Source: RGIG3178 sp963674495 (GTDB lineage Bacteria > Bacillota > Clostridia > Christensenellales > QAND01). From it: 64,000 bases of DNA. Positions 1 through 8,658 of the stretch are shown one piece after another. The DNA lies in NCBI GenBank assembly GCA_963674495.2, contig CAXXLG010000002.1, forward strand, positions 62,001 to 126,000, written 5' to 3'. The notes under the pieces were generated by a model that saw only the letters and a program-made list of their open reading frames with translations, ran no database searches and was not told where the DNA came from. The translations under genes and the position numbers were made by a program. How positions within the stretch are numbered: the stretch's first letter is position 1; each line of letters starts with the position of its first letter.

Positions 1-2
1 GC

Positions 3-209
3 ATGACGGAGGTCCTCCGATATTTGCAGGTCAAAAACAGCTACGAGTTCTTTCATATTCAGGAATTGCTGGATATGGCGCGTGCCCACGGTCTGCTGCT
101 CAATGATCTATACCGCACGGTCAACTGGGGACGGATCGGAGATCGATACGTTATCATCGATTACGGTTTTACGCGCATTGTCAAAAAGCGGTACTATACA
201 CCGTTTTGA
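3..209 (+). CDS. 3' end of an unrecognised gene (partial at window edge)
   Basis: The frame is open from the first bases of the window to a TGA at 207-209. The ATG at position 3 has no visible upstream sequence, so this is most likely the C-terminus of a longer protein entering from the left. The 68 visible residues are soluble and rich in aromatic and basic residues, ending RIVKKRYYTPF. A segment reading YVIIDYGFT loosely recalls the DxG loop of kinase-like folds, but this is too little to assign a function. The convergent antiporter gene ends 67 bases further on. Confidence 0.55.
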   Translation: MTEVLRYLQVKNSYEFFHIQELLDMARAHGLLLNDLYRTVNWGRIGDRYVIIDYGFTRIVKKRYYTPF

Positions 210-276
210 CCCGCGAAGCATAGGCATCGGGTACCGGTGCGGCGCGCTTTTGAACGCGCTTTTTTCGTTGCCATCA

Positions 277-1251
277 TCACCGAAACAATAATAATCCATA
301 CGAAACATAGATCAATAACAGCGCCAGACCCTGTAACCGCATGGTCTTACCGTATATCATGATAGGAACCGTCAAAAGCAGCATGGGGATCAGCGAAAAA
401 CAAAGATCGGTGGTCAGCGAACCCAACGGTGGCATGGGCATCGGCGAAATCACCGAGGAAATGCCGACAACCACCGTTAGGTTCATGAAATTGGCGCCGA
501 TGATGTTGCCCAAAGACACCGCACCGTGGCCCTTGACAATGGACGAGATGGCGGTAACCAGCTCCGGCAGCGATGTGCCCAGTGCAATGAATGAAAGCGC
601 GATGATGCGTTCGGGCACCTTGAGGTACTGCGCGATGCACATACCGTTGTTGATCAAAAGCTGCGATCCAACAAGGATGGCGGCGACGGCAGCACCGAAC
701 GCGAAAATATGCCACACAAAAGGCTTCTCCTTTGCCCGATCAACGCTAACCGGTGCTATACACGCGCCTTGGAAGGCACGGCTTGACCTCCGAATGCTAC
801 TGACGATGAACAGCGCAAACAGCGCAAGAAACAGCAATCCCACCGCGGGGTGAATCATGCCGAAGATTTCGCTTGCAATTAAAAACACGCCGCTGGCGGC
901 GAAAAAATAGCCCGTCTCCCGCGATATCTCATGGCGGCTTACCACCGTAGGCGCCATGAGAAGCAGCAAACCCGCAATCAGCGTTGTGTTGCATGTGATC
1001 GATCCAATGGCGTTGCCGTAGGCGATGTCGGTGATGCCGTCAAGCGAAGCCAACGCGGACACCGTTACCTCCGGCAGCGTCGTGCCGATGCTGACGATGG
1101 TGGCACCGATGATCACTTCGGGTATACAAAACCGGCGCGCAAAATACACGGCTTCGTCCACGAAAACATCGCCGCCCTTGCACAACAGCACAAACCCACA
1201 TAAAAAAAGCAGTACAACAACGGTCACACGATTTCTCCGTTTCTTGTTCAC
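277..1251 (-). CDS. CaxA-type (K+-dependent) Na+/Ca2+ antiporter
   Basis: This 324-residue integral membrane protein has the two inverted repeats of the CaCA cation/calcium exchanger family (YrbG-like). The first alpha repeat carries GTTLPEVTVS followed by GNAIGSITCNT. The second carries GTSLPELVTAIS followed by GNIIGANFMN. The acidic residues in these GTxLPE motifs form the cation site in the family. About ten hydrophobic segments are visible and the length is normal (about 310-330). The listed start is a GTG. An internal GTG at 1227 has a better placed GGAG ribosome binding site and would remove only the basic leader residues. It probably exports Ca2+ or Na+ across the cytoplasmic membrane; the exact ion cannot be read from sequence. 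Confidence 0.9.
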   Translation of the reverse strand: MNKKRRNRVTVVVLLFLCGFVLLCKGGDVFVDEAVYFARRFCIPEVIIGATIVSIGTTLPEVTVSALASLDGITDIAYGNAIGSITCNTTLIAGLLLLMAPTVVSRHEISRETGYFFAASGVFLIASEIFGMIHPAVGLLFLALFALFIVSSIRRSSRAFQGACIAPVSVDRAKEKPFVWHIFAFGAAVAAILVGSQLLINNGMCIAQYLKVPERIIALSFIALGTSLPELVTAISSIVKGHGAVSLGNIIGANFMNLTVVVGISSVISPMPMPPLGSLTTDLCFSLIPMLLLTVPIMIYGKTMRLQGLALLLIYVSYGLLLFR

Positions 1252-1391
1252 TCCGTTTTCCGGTTCGTAGTCTTGCCTGCATACCCCCCATCCGGGCCGC
1301 TGCGCCCGGTTTAAGCGTACGCAAAGGACAGCATATCACCGCATGCCCGTACGGTCAATTGGCAATGCTGCCCGGCCGGATCGTCGGTACG

Positions 1392-2247
1392 TCAACCGAT
1401 ATCCAACAGTTCATCGTAATTGTCACACATCATAGCCTTTAAGTCCTTTTCGCTCACACCCAAGTGGTACAGCGTTTGGGCAAACGTTCGCGTCATTTCG
1501 GGCGCGATTGTTTTGGTAGGTCGCCCGGTATCGCTGGATATGATGATGCGCCCGGCTCCCGCGCGCCGCATCGTTTCCACGTACAAGCCAATGTCGATGG
1601 GCTTGGGGATGGGATTGAGTGCGTTGCCCGCACAGAACCCAAGCGTAGCGCCTGATCCACCGAACATTCGGGCGGTGCAAAGAACGGATGAGTCATCACG
1701 ATTCTCTTACATCCCATATCCTGCGCCGCCTCGATGACCATCAGCGCCTCCTGTGTCGAAAGATGCCCCGTTGCGATGATGGCGTTATGCTGCCTGACCA
1801 GTTCAAGGATATGGTATACTCCCTCCACCAGCTCACCGTTTTGATCCAGAACGAATATACCATCCATCGGATAGCTCCGCTTGCCGTCCCCCATGGCGCC
1901 GAACGCGCCCAAAAGGCCGGTCTCCTGATAGTGGGCCAGCGAATGGTACATCAGCATCCATACGATGACCGCACCCAGTTTCAGCGCCGCATCCACAGCC
2001 GCCGGGTTGATCCCGCCCGCCTGATGGTACAATGCCACGCCGCCAAATACACGGATGCCCCCACCTATCGTTGCGTGTGGTAAGCCCGCAACATCGTCGT
2101 ATCCGCATGACATTTGAAAACGATGGCGCGCATGCCCGCTTGCATGCAAAACCGCGCCGTCTGCACATCGTCCGCAATGCGGTCGAACACATCCGGCCCG
2201 GTGTGGATGTGCAGATCGCACGCCCCTGTGATATCGATCATACCCAT
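1392..2247 (-). pseudogene. DUF6282-like metal-dependent hydrolase, two frameshifts
   Basis: Three consecutive minus-strand frames together give one amidohydrolase/PHP-like protein of about 285 residues. It starts at the ATG at 2247, behind an AGGGA site. The first frame has the metal-binding motif CDLHIHTGPD. It breaks near 2068, at GGTGGGGGC, and continues in the next frame with GIRVFGGVALYHQAGG and VIVWMLMYHS. A second break near 1640, at TTGGGTTC, leads into the C-terminal frame containing IIISSDTGRP and the end LLDIG. Both breaks behave as one missing base. The domain order and motifs fit the DUF6282 family by recollection; the function is unknown. It is either a recent pseudogene or an intact gene spoiled by indel errors at short G runs. 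Confidence 0.7.
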
Positions 2248-2591
2248 ATAAATTCCCTGCGTATTTGTAGCAATGGCTTTCGTTTCCCCTTCCGTTGGCA
2301 AGCCTTTGCAGGCGCACAACCACGGAGGGAAAACACCGCCTTTATCCCCATCATAAACCACAATCGCCCATCCGCCAACACTTTGTACATCCATGCGTTC
2401 TGCTGTACCGTCCAAACAATACCCGGCACGCCGTTTTTTTCGATAACCGTTGGTATGAAATCTGCTTTTTCTTTTCACAATAAAATTGAAATATTCAACA
2501 GTTTTTCGTATAATACATATAAGACAACCTGCCATTTATGCGCGCACCCGTCTTCTGCGTATAAAACCACGGGATTCATAGAGATGGTAAG

Positions 2592-2816
2592 ATGTCCAAA
2601 TCCTTCGCCATTTTTATACCGGCATTGACTGTAATCGTGTGTATGTTGTTTATTGAACACTTCCGCAGAACCCGGTACGGATGCAGCGCAACAGATCGGG
2701 TATTGCATTTCTTTGCGTGGGCATCTCGTACTCCTGTTGGGGTTGGGGCTTTTGACATTGTACCATCCATAGCGCCGGGGTATACCAGTTTATCCCTCTG
2801 TGCGATGCAGAAATAG
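2592..2816 (+). CDS. Possible small membrane protein (doubtful)
   Basis: This 74-codon frame begins MSKSFAIFIPALTVIV, a plausible single membrane segment, but the rest looks uncharacteristic and only a weak GAG-type ribosome binding site precedes it. It fills most of the gap between the amidohydrolase-like pseudogene and the membrane protein at 2866. It may be a chance frame. Confidence 0.2.
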   Translation: MSKSFAIFIPALTVIVCMLFIEHFRRTRYGCSATDRVLHFFAWASRTPVGVGAFDIVPSIAPGYTSLSLCAMQK

Positions 2817-2865
2817 CCTTTCCCTCAAAGCAAAGAAGCCGTACGAAAATCAAAGGGTGAAGACA

Positions 2866-3342
2866 ATGAAATATTCTTTTTCTGTTTCCGTTGTTGCTAT
2901 TGGAATGTTCATGGGAATGTTGGGCTATTATGTAGCCGGTTTTTTCATGGATAACACGTCTGCCACCATCGCTGGCATCGCATTTGCGGTGGCGGTCATG
3001 TTGGGTGCAGCTATGTACCTGTACCAGAGCGAAAAGAGATACCGCGCGTTTGAAAAGAAATATGCGGACAGGTTGGTGGCAAAAATCAAAGCCAACTGCA
3101 TACGGGATGGCGTTGTGCGCAAAGGTTGCGTGTACGCTCTTGAAGATACGCTGTGCGTTGTCTATGGCGGCAGCAATCCACCCGACAACCTCAAAGTGCC
3201 GTACATTGATGTCGAAATCGCCACGTCGGAAAACAACGAACTGCACATCGTCTGCTCGAACGGCAACAGCTTAACGTTCCAGTCCAAGGAGGCGGATAGA
3301 ATGGCACAGCAGCTTGCGGTCAAAGCGGTGGACAAGCCATAG
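2866..3342 (+). CDS. Hypothetical two-TM membrane protein
   Basis: The start is the ATG at 2866, which has AGGGTGA five bases upstream; the frame is open earlier but without a ribosome site. The 158-residue product has two adjacent hydrophobic segments, from VSVVAIGMFMGMLGYYVAGF and IAGIAFAVAVMLGAAMYLY, at residues 5-50. A soluble C-terminal domain of about 100 residues follows (VPYIDVEIATSENNELHIVC). That layout recalls small PH-like or DUF-type membrane proteins with a cytoplasmic beta domain. No family was recognised. It stands alone on this strand. Confidence 0.7.
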   Translation: MKYSFSVSVVAIGMFMGMLGYYVAGFFMDNTSATIAGIAFAVAVMLGAAMYLYQSEKRYRAFEKKYADRLVAKIKANCIRDGVVRKGCVYALEDTLCVVYGGSNPPDNLKVPYIDVEIATSENNELHIVCSNGNSLTFQSKEADRMAQQLAVKAVDKP

Positions 3343-3531
3343 CACCGTACCGTTGTTCGCATACGTTCGCTGTCCCTGGGATTGACCGAGCAGCTCCATG
3401 ATGCATTGACGCATGTTCACACCATAAGCATATCTGTTTTGGAACGTGCACCGCCAACCTTGACGCTCGATCCGCGAAGTAGACCGTAAGCCTACAATTG
3501 CTTTGTTTCAGTATGGGGTGAAACCATCGGA

Positions 3532-3910
3532 ATGTTTGCACAAATCGCCGCTTGGCTTGTACTGTTCTTCGTTCTGCATGCTTTTGTTAGCGACCAGATA
3601 CGCTTCGAAGCCTCAGCGTTTGGTGGCTTATTGTTTCTGGGCCTATTGGGCGTTGCAAAGCTCAATGCGCTGTTTATTGGATTTCAAAGCCCTGCGCTTT
3701 TTACCATCATCGCCGTCCTTGTCATGAGCGACGGCATTGTTAAATCCGGCGTTTTAACAGGCCTTGGCAAATGGATTGCGCGGCATATATACCGTCGCAT
3801 CCATGATGCATACAAATTTTTCACGCATAAACCACATCAAAACAAGCGCCATCATCGCTCTTGTCGGCGGCGCGCTCGCCTCGCTGGCCATCGCGCTGGT
3901 GTGGCGATAG
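3532..3910 (+). pseudogene. Truncated SLC13/ArsB-type anion permease remnant
   Basis: The first 85 codons, beginning at ATG 3532 with GGGGTGA upstream, encode membrane segments of an SLC13/CitT-like permease, including the typical GFQSPALFTIIAVLVMSDG stretch. After IARHI, near 3790, the frame becomes a basic, non-membrane read-through, so more than 80% of a normal permease of about 450 residues is absent. In another frame, 3806-3910 encodes a hydrophobic tail (SAIIALVGGALASLAIALVW) ending at TAG. That tail may be a second remnant or a tiny membrane peptide; it has no convincing ribosome site. The region looks like an internally deleted transporter gene just before the sulfur operon. Confidence 0.55.
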
Positions 3911-3952
3911 AATCGACAGAACTACAAAACCCAATTACAGGAGGAATTGTAC

Positions 3953-5317
3953 ATGGATTTTAAACAGGTATACACCAAAGGTCTCGCTCATTGTTCCTAT
4001 GTCATAGGCGGCAAAGACGAATGCATCGTGGTGGATCCGGCACGGGATGTAGAACAGTACATCCACATCGCCGAATCGTTCAAAAAACCCATCGTGGCCA
4101 TCCTTGAAACGCATCTGCACGCGGACTTCGTTTCGGGACATATGGATTTGGCAGAAAAGACCGGCGCCACCATCTATATAACCGCCAACGCCAAGGCGGA
4201 ATACCCACATCACACCATGACCGACGGTGAAGAAATTGAAATCGGCTCATTGAAAATCAAAATGATTGACACCCCGGGACACACGCCGGATTGCTCGGTG
4301 TACATCGTATCCGATCTCGAGCGCGGAATCGAACCCGCGCTCGCCTTTACCGGCGACACGTTGATGATCGGCGATGCCGGCCGGCCGGACCTTTTTCCCG
4401 ACATCAAAGAGGAATTGGCCACAAAGCTGTATCACAGCTTACGGCGGGTGGAACAGATCGGCGACAACGTGGAGGTGTATCCCGCCCACGGCGCCGGCTC
4501 GCTGTGCGGAAAGCTGCTCTCGTCAAAGCTGTCCTCCACCATCGGTACAGAAAGAATGCACAACGGCGCGCTCAACATCCATCCACAGGATGCGTTCGTG
4601 CGAAGTTTTTTGGAAAATATGCCAGAAGCGCCCGATCATTTTGCGCGGTGTTCGGACATCAACCGCAAAGGCCCGGCCACCATCGCATCGCTGCCAAACC
4701 CCGCGGCGCTTTCTCCCAAAGAGTTCTACGATCTGATGCCGAATTGCGCCGTGGTGGACACGCGCGACCAGCTTCCCTTTGGTGCCGCGCACGTACAGGG
4801 TGCGTACGGGTTGAGCCTTTTGGGCAACTTCGCTACGTTTGCCGGGTGGGTTCTGCCCCCTGACAAACCGCTGCTGTTAGTCGTTGAAAACGAAGCCGAC
4901 CTAAAGGCAGCCTTAAAGGGGCTTTACTCTGTCGGTTTGGATCGCGTGATCGGCTACCTTAGCGGCGGCATGTCCGCCTGGGCAGCGGCGAGCTTTAGGA
5001 CGGACCGGTTCGAGAGCATCAGCATCTGCGAACTGCACGACCGCTTTGAACAAAACGAGCTGTTGCTTGTGGACACGCGCCTTAAAAGTGAATTCGATGC
5101 CGGACATATCGAGGGCTCCGTGCACACAGCCGCGCCGGACGTGCGCAAGCGCTATGCCGAGTTCATCGGCGATAAGCCCGTGGCCTTTATCTGCAATACC
5201 GGCAACCGGTCGCTTTTGGCCGCGAGTCTGATGCAGAACCTCAGTTGCATGCATAACATCATCAACGTCATCGGCGGAACATCCGCCTGGATCAACATGG
5301 GCTTCCCCGCTGTATAA
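3953..5317 (+). CDS. MBL-fold hydrolase with two rhodanese domains (persulfide dioxygenase-like)
   Basis: The 454-residue protein starts at ATG 3953, seven bases after AGGAGGA. The N-terminal 240 residues are a metallo-beta-lactamase domain of the ETHE1/glyoxalase II type with THLHADFVSGH, DTPGHTPD, FTGDTLMIGDAGRPD and VYPAHGAGS. Two rhodanese domains follow. The first, around residues 255-350, has LLLVVEN where the active-site cysteine loop should be and is probably inactive. The second, around 365-450, keeps the loop CNTGNRS with its cysteine. In the family the MBL part oxidises glutathione or other low-molecular-weight persulfides with non-haem iron, and rhodanese moves sulfane sulfur. It heads a tight operon with two YeeE/YedE permease halves, pointing to uptake and handling of thiosulfate or sulfane sulfur in the cytosol. 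Confidence 0.9.
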   Translation: MDFKQVYTKGLAHCSYVIGGKDECIVVDPARDVEQYIHIAESFKKPIVAILETHLHADFVSGHMDLAEKTGATIYITANAKAEYPHHTMTDGEEIEIGSLKIKMIDTPGHTPDCSVYIVSDLERGIEPALAFTGDTLMIGDAGRPDLFPDIKEELATKLYHSLRRVEQIGDNVEVYPAHGAGSLCGKLLSSKLSSTIGTERMHNGALNIHPQDAFVRSFLENMPEAPDHFARCSDINRKGPATIASLPNPAALSPKEFYDLMPNCAVVDTRDQLPFGAAHVQGAYGLSLLGNFATFAGWVLPPDKPLLLVVENEADLKAALKGLYSVGLDRVIGYLSGGMSAWAAASFRTDRFESISICELHDRFEQNELLLVDTRLKSEFDAGHIEGSVHTAAPDVRKRYAEFIGDKPVAFICNTGNRSLLAASLMQNLSCMHNIINVIGGTSAWINMGFPAV

Positions 5318-5328
5318 GGAGGAACCAA

Positions 5329-5853
5329 ATGAACCTGTACCAATTCCTTTTCATTGATCCCTGGCCCTGGTGGTTGGGCGGCATCGTCATCGGCCTTATG
5401 GTGCCACTGTTATACTTTTTTCTCAACACGGCGTTAGGCGTATCCACGGGCTATGGCAATCTCGCTAAAATGCTCGTACCCAAAACCAAACTCAAATGGC
5501 TGAACTCCGACAATTTTCAAAACGTGTTCAACCAGCGGCTGCTATTTATGGTGGGCATGGTGTTGGGCGCGTTTGTATCCGCACGGTTGGCGGGCATTGT
5601 CTTGGCAACAACGTCCATGGGTGTCTTCACCGACAACCTATTCTGGCCGTTTGCCTACAAGGCGCTGTGGTTCGTAATGGGCGGGGTGATGCTCGGCTTG
5701 GGCGCGCGCATCGCAGGCGGATGCACCTCCGGCCACAGCATCCACGGCATCGCAAATCTCCATCCGTCCAGCGTAATCGCCACGGCGTTTTTCGTACTCT
5801 TCGGCATCGTTGCGGTGTATCTGGTCAGAACCTTTGTTTTTGGAGGTGCATGA
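5329..5853 (+). CDS. YeeE/YedE sulfur transporter, N-terminal half
   Basis: The gene follows the MBL-rhodanese gene by 11 bases, with AAGGAGG before the ATG. The 174-residue membrane protein has about four to five hydrophobic segments. It carries the conserved motif GARIAGGCTSGHSIHG, whose cysteine lines the thiosulfate path in YeeE/TsuA-type transporters. Full YeeE proteins are about 350 residues; here the protein is split and this is the first half. Its TGA overlaps the start of the next gene, so the two are translationally coupled and probably assemble as a pair. Confidence 0.88.
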   Translation: MNLYQFLFIDPWPWWLGGIVIGLMVPLLYFFLNTALGVSTGYGNLAKMLVPKTKLKWLNSDNFQNVFNQRLLFMVGMVLGAFVSARLAGIVLATTSMGVFTDNLFWPFAYKALWFVMGGVMLGLGARIAGGCTSGHSIHGIANLHPSSVIATAFFVLFGIVAVYLVRTFVFGGA

Positions 5854-6269
5854 TGGGACGCAAGCTTGCATTTTTATTCTTTGGCGCGCTGTTTGGCTTT
5901 GCGCTAAGCCGCGTGGGCGCAGCGGACTATAACCTGATCTACCGTATGTTCACTGGGGAGGATCTAAAATTAGCCCTCGTCATGGGCTCCGCAATCGTAA
6001 TCGGCGGCATCGGCATGAAATTTCTCGCGTTGTTTCACAACAAAACCTATAAGGGACAATCCATACGGATCAAGAAAAAACCCCTAAACAAAAACAATGT
6101 CTGGGGCGGCATGCTCTTCGGTATCGGCTGGGGCGTCGCGGGTGCCTGTCCCGGCACGGTTCTGGCGCAGGTTGGCGAAGGACAGCTGTTGGCCCTGTTC
6201 ACATTGCTCGGACTGATCGCGGGCACCTACCTATACGCGCTAATCGTACAAAAAAAGCCAGGCGTCTGA
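5853..6269 (+). CDS. YeeE/YedE sulfur transporter, C-terminal half
   Basis: The start ATG at 5853 shares its first base with the stop of the preceding gene (TGATG), and GGAGG lies just upstream. The 138-residue membrane protein has about four hydrophobic segments and the second conserved YeeE/YedE motif GWGVAGACPGTVLAQVGEG. This is the counterpart of the CTSGHS motif of the first half. Together they would form one full sulfur-anion channel feeding the MBL-rhodanese enzyme. A strong hairpin terminator 40 bases later closes the operon. Confidence 0.88.
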   Translation: MGRKLAFLFFGALFGFALSRVGAADYNLIYRMFTGEDLKLALVMGSAIVIGGIGMKFLALFHNKTYKGQSIRIKKKPLNKNNVWGGMLFGIGWGVAGACPGTVLAQVGEGQLLALFTLLGLIAGTYLYALIVQKKPGV

Positions 6270-6308
6270 GGCGCTTACCATGAAAATTCCGCCCCCTGCG
6301 CAGGGCAT

Positions 6309-6343
6309 AACAAAGACGGTGGGATTTCCCGCCGTCTTTGTTT
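6309..6343 (+). terminator. Rho-independent terminator, bidirectional
   Basis: An 11-bp perfect stem (AACAAAGACGG with CCGTCTTTGTT) is extended by one G-T pair and three G-C pairs around an ATTT loop. T runs are available on both strands. It ends the sulfur operon. Confidence 0.85.
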
Positions 6344-6710
6344 ATGACATTGCGCCATTGAATATCCTCCACTATTTTTCTCAACCGCTATAGGCAATCC
6401 CTTTATCGATCCAATCCCACATAGGCGACGCGCTATGCATACACCACGGGTTTTAGAACCTCCTCGAAAGGTGTTGGCTCGGGATTGAAAATCGTTCTTC
6501 CCTGTACATCTTCGAGCGTGCAATGGACACCGCTTCCATATTGTTCCCGCCATTGGACGGCGGTTATCGTTCTTCCTCCGTTTACCACGAAGGGGCAGCG
6601 CCTTCTTTATTCCATATCGGGCGGAGGGTGGTATAGATTAGAACCTCCGGACACACAAACAGCGCCCGCTAAAATCTCGGACGCTGTGTTGAACCCATTG
6701 GTTTTCTATG
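6344..6710. other. Intergenic stretch, one copy of a dispersed element
   Basis: No supported gene lies between the sulfur operon and the zinc-ribbon gene. The only structure noticed is the 51-bp element at 6590-6640, listed separately. Confidence 0.6.
6590..6640 (+). repeat. Dispersed intergenic element, copy A
   Basis: This stretch has the pattern AAGGGG, about eight bases, CTTTATTCC, then a G-rich tail GGGCGGAGGGTGG and TATAGA. Copies resembling it lie at 14700-14752 and, more weakly, at 14639-14677 and 30269-30316. All are outside genes. By eye, A and the 14700 copy agree at roughly three quarters of positions. Confidence 0.45.
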
Positions 6711-7418
6711 TTATTTGCGCATCATACCCATGATGCCGCCTACGATAAGCACGGCAATGCTCGCCATAGTTAGGTACATGCCAAATCCCGCATACTGCAT
6801 CAGCGCTGAAAAACTGGTGCCCAGGGAGCTGCCGGTGCCAACCAGAAGATACACAAAACCACCGATGGATAAAAGCGCGGAGATGATGGCCAGTCCCGGC
6901 TTTGTAAAAGCAAAGAGCAGCGCCAACACGCCTGCCACAAGAAAAGCCACCAATGGAATGAACGTTGCGCTGTAATACGAGGCCATGCCTGTACCAAAAG
7001 TCAATTCCATCAAGCTAATGCCCACGCCGTACGAACTGATCAAAGGCAAAAAATACCCGGCGATGGCGCACACCGCGCCTGCCAAGATAACCCATGTGGC
7101 AACGGTTATCCCGCCGCGGGCACGGGGTGGTGCATAAGCTGGTTGCGCGTTGTATGACGGTTGTGCGTTGTATGATGGTTGCGCGTTGTATGACGGCTGT
7201 GCATTGTATGACGGCTGTGCATTGTTAGAAGGCGGTGTGTAGGTTTGCTGCGTGTATTCGCCCTGTGCGCCGGCCTGTTGACCCGAATTTGCAGACGCAT
7301 TGGATTCTGATGTTCCGGAAGCCGCTTCGCCATTGGGCTGGCTTTTTACAGGCGTTCCGCAGGAACCGCAAAACTTTACATTATCTGGAATCTGAGCTCC
7401 ACAATTTTGACAAAACAT
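6711..7418 (-). CDS. Zinc-ribbon membrane protein with NAQPSY repeats
   Basis: The start is ATG 7418, which has GGGAGGA nine bases upstream; the frame runs further up without a ribosome site. The 235-residue product opens with a zinc ribbon of two CxxC knuckles (FCQNCG and FCGSCG). A Ser/Gln/Ala-rich linker follows, with about five tandem NAQPSY hexapeptides. The C-terminal 130 residues have about four membrane segments ending in IVGGIMGMMRK. Proteins of this zinc-ribbon, linker and multi-TM type are common in Clostridia and have no firm function. The ribbon and linker probably face the cytosol. The gene converges with the sulfur operon. Confidence 0.8.
   Translation of the reverse strand: MFCQNCGAQIPDNVKFCGSCGTPVKSQPNGEAASGTSESNASANSGQQAGAQGEYTQQTYTPPSNNAQPSYNAQPSYNAQPSYNAQPSYNAQPAYAPPRARGGITVATWVILAGAVCAIAGYFLPLISSYGVGISLMELTFGTGMASYYSATFIPLVAFLVAGVLALLFAFTKPGLAIISALLSIGGFVYLLVGTGSSLGTSFSALMQYAGFGMYLTMASIAVLIVGGIMGMMRK
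7141..7230 (-). repeat. Tandem 18-bp repeat encoding NAQPSY
   Basis: About five head-to-tail 18-bp units, differing mainly at third codon positions, lie inside the zinc-ribbon gene and encode (NAQPSY)n with a final NAQPAY. The units are similar enough for slippage or recombination to change the copy number. Confidence 0.85.
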
Positions 7419-7611
7419 ACTAAATTCCTCCCAAATATTCCCCATTATTTTTAAAGTATCATATGCAAAAAGTCGCGTCAAGTGATTTGAGATTGAAATG
7501 GATAAAGAATACAGCATGTAAAGGAGAAATGGGAGCACATTTGATATTCATACACGAGAAAATAAGGCGTTCAATATCCATAAGCAAACAACGGCTCTGA
7601 TACCCGTTCCC

Positions 7612-8001
7612 TTAAACGCCCTTAAAATACTGTTCAAGTGCATAGTTGATATTGAGAATCTTCATATATTCGTTGCTCTGCGCCGTATCACAGTAATAAC
7701 CATAGGGATCTTCCATCACCTCGCCGCTGTTGAACACCAGCCGCACCAACACCGTTTTCTTCTCGTCGTTTTGCGTATAGGTCATGTCCACGTCTATGTT
7801 CAGGTGCTCGGGCAAATAACCGGTATCAATGCCGTTTAATACAATTTCCGTCAACGTAGAATCGTTTCGGGCCATTAAAACCAGCGCATCGTATACGCGT
7901 CTTTCCTCATCGTTCATCGCTTCTGGTTTGGGTGTAAAAAGACAGCTTGACAACACGCAAAGCAAACAGGCAAAAACCACTACCACTACCCTTTTCATCA
8001 T
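7612..8001 (-). CDS. Small lipoprotein, paralogue of the one at 14783
   Basis: The start is ATG 8001 (or the adjacent ATG at 7998), behind a GGGGGG tract. The product of about 130 residues has a lipoprotein signal (KRVVVVVFACLLCVLSSC) with a lipobox cysteine. The mature part contains DEERRVYDALVLM, HLNIDVDMTYT and VRLVFNSGEVMEDPYGYY. The protein at 14783-15208 has the same length and the same motifs, so they are paralogues. It is exported and membrane-anchored; the function is unknown. Confidence 0.75.
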   Translation of the reverse strand: MMKRVVVVVFACLLCVLSSCLFTPKPEAMNDEERRVYDALVLMARNDSTLTEIVLNGIDTGYLPEHLNIDVDMTYTQNDEKKTVLVRLVFNSGEVMEDPYGYYCDTAQSNEYMKILNINYALEQYFKGV

Positions 8002-8040
8002 CGTCCCCCCTGGCACATCCCGCCCAATTCGTACGGACAA

Positions 8041-8650
8041 ATCTAATAATAAATATCTCTACAACAATATGGCCAATTAAACGGTTTCATTACAAAACAA
8101 ATCCATTAAAAACGGATTGCGAACGGATGAATCTTAGAAATCAGCACAAACAGCCCTTTATCCCCGCCGTCAAATCCAACGGTTATGCCATCCGACACTT
8201 TTTCCGTTGACATATAAGCCCTAAATGCCGCCGCAAAAGGTCTCGCCACACGTTGGGAAAGCGTTGCCGTTCATACACGATTCACAACAATGTAAACTTT
8301 CCGCCTTACTCTTTGATCTTCACATTTTTTGGACAATGGCTGCGTATAGAATCCCTCAAAAGCGGGAAATCCGCAGGTTCTGCATAGACCTGACTGCGGT
8401 CTTACATTTCATTGCGATAGATGGTGTGTCGGCTCTTCTTGACCTTACTTGTCCGACATCCACAAGCCGAAGACATAGGTTCGGGAACAGCTCCCGTTGT
8501 CTATTCATATATTACCACAGCGAAGACGACTCGTATTCCACGTCTTTGACAACGTTTAGTTTATATTATATATTCTCTGTAATGCCACCTGACAGCACCC
8601 GGGATTTCTAGAACTTTCATGCCCAGCCATACAACTGCTATGAAGGAAGC
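8041..8650. other. Intergenic stretch without a supported gene
   Basis: About 600 bases separate the divergent lipoprotein gene and the CDF exporter gene. A 128-codon plus-strand frame (8225-8611) exists, but it has an unlikely composition and no ribosome site. No riboswitch, tRNA or clear terminator was recognised. Confidence 0.5.
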
Positions 8651-8658
8651 ATGTACCC

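Noticed and set aside
8225..8611. 128-codon plus-strand frame before the CDF gene
   Set aside because: It has no ribosome site, protein-unlike composition and no recognisable motif.
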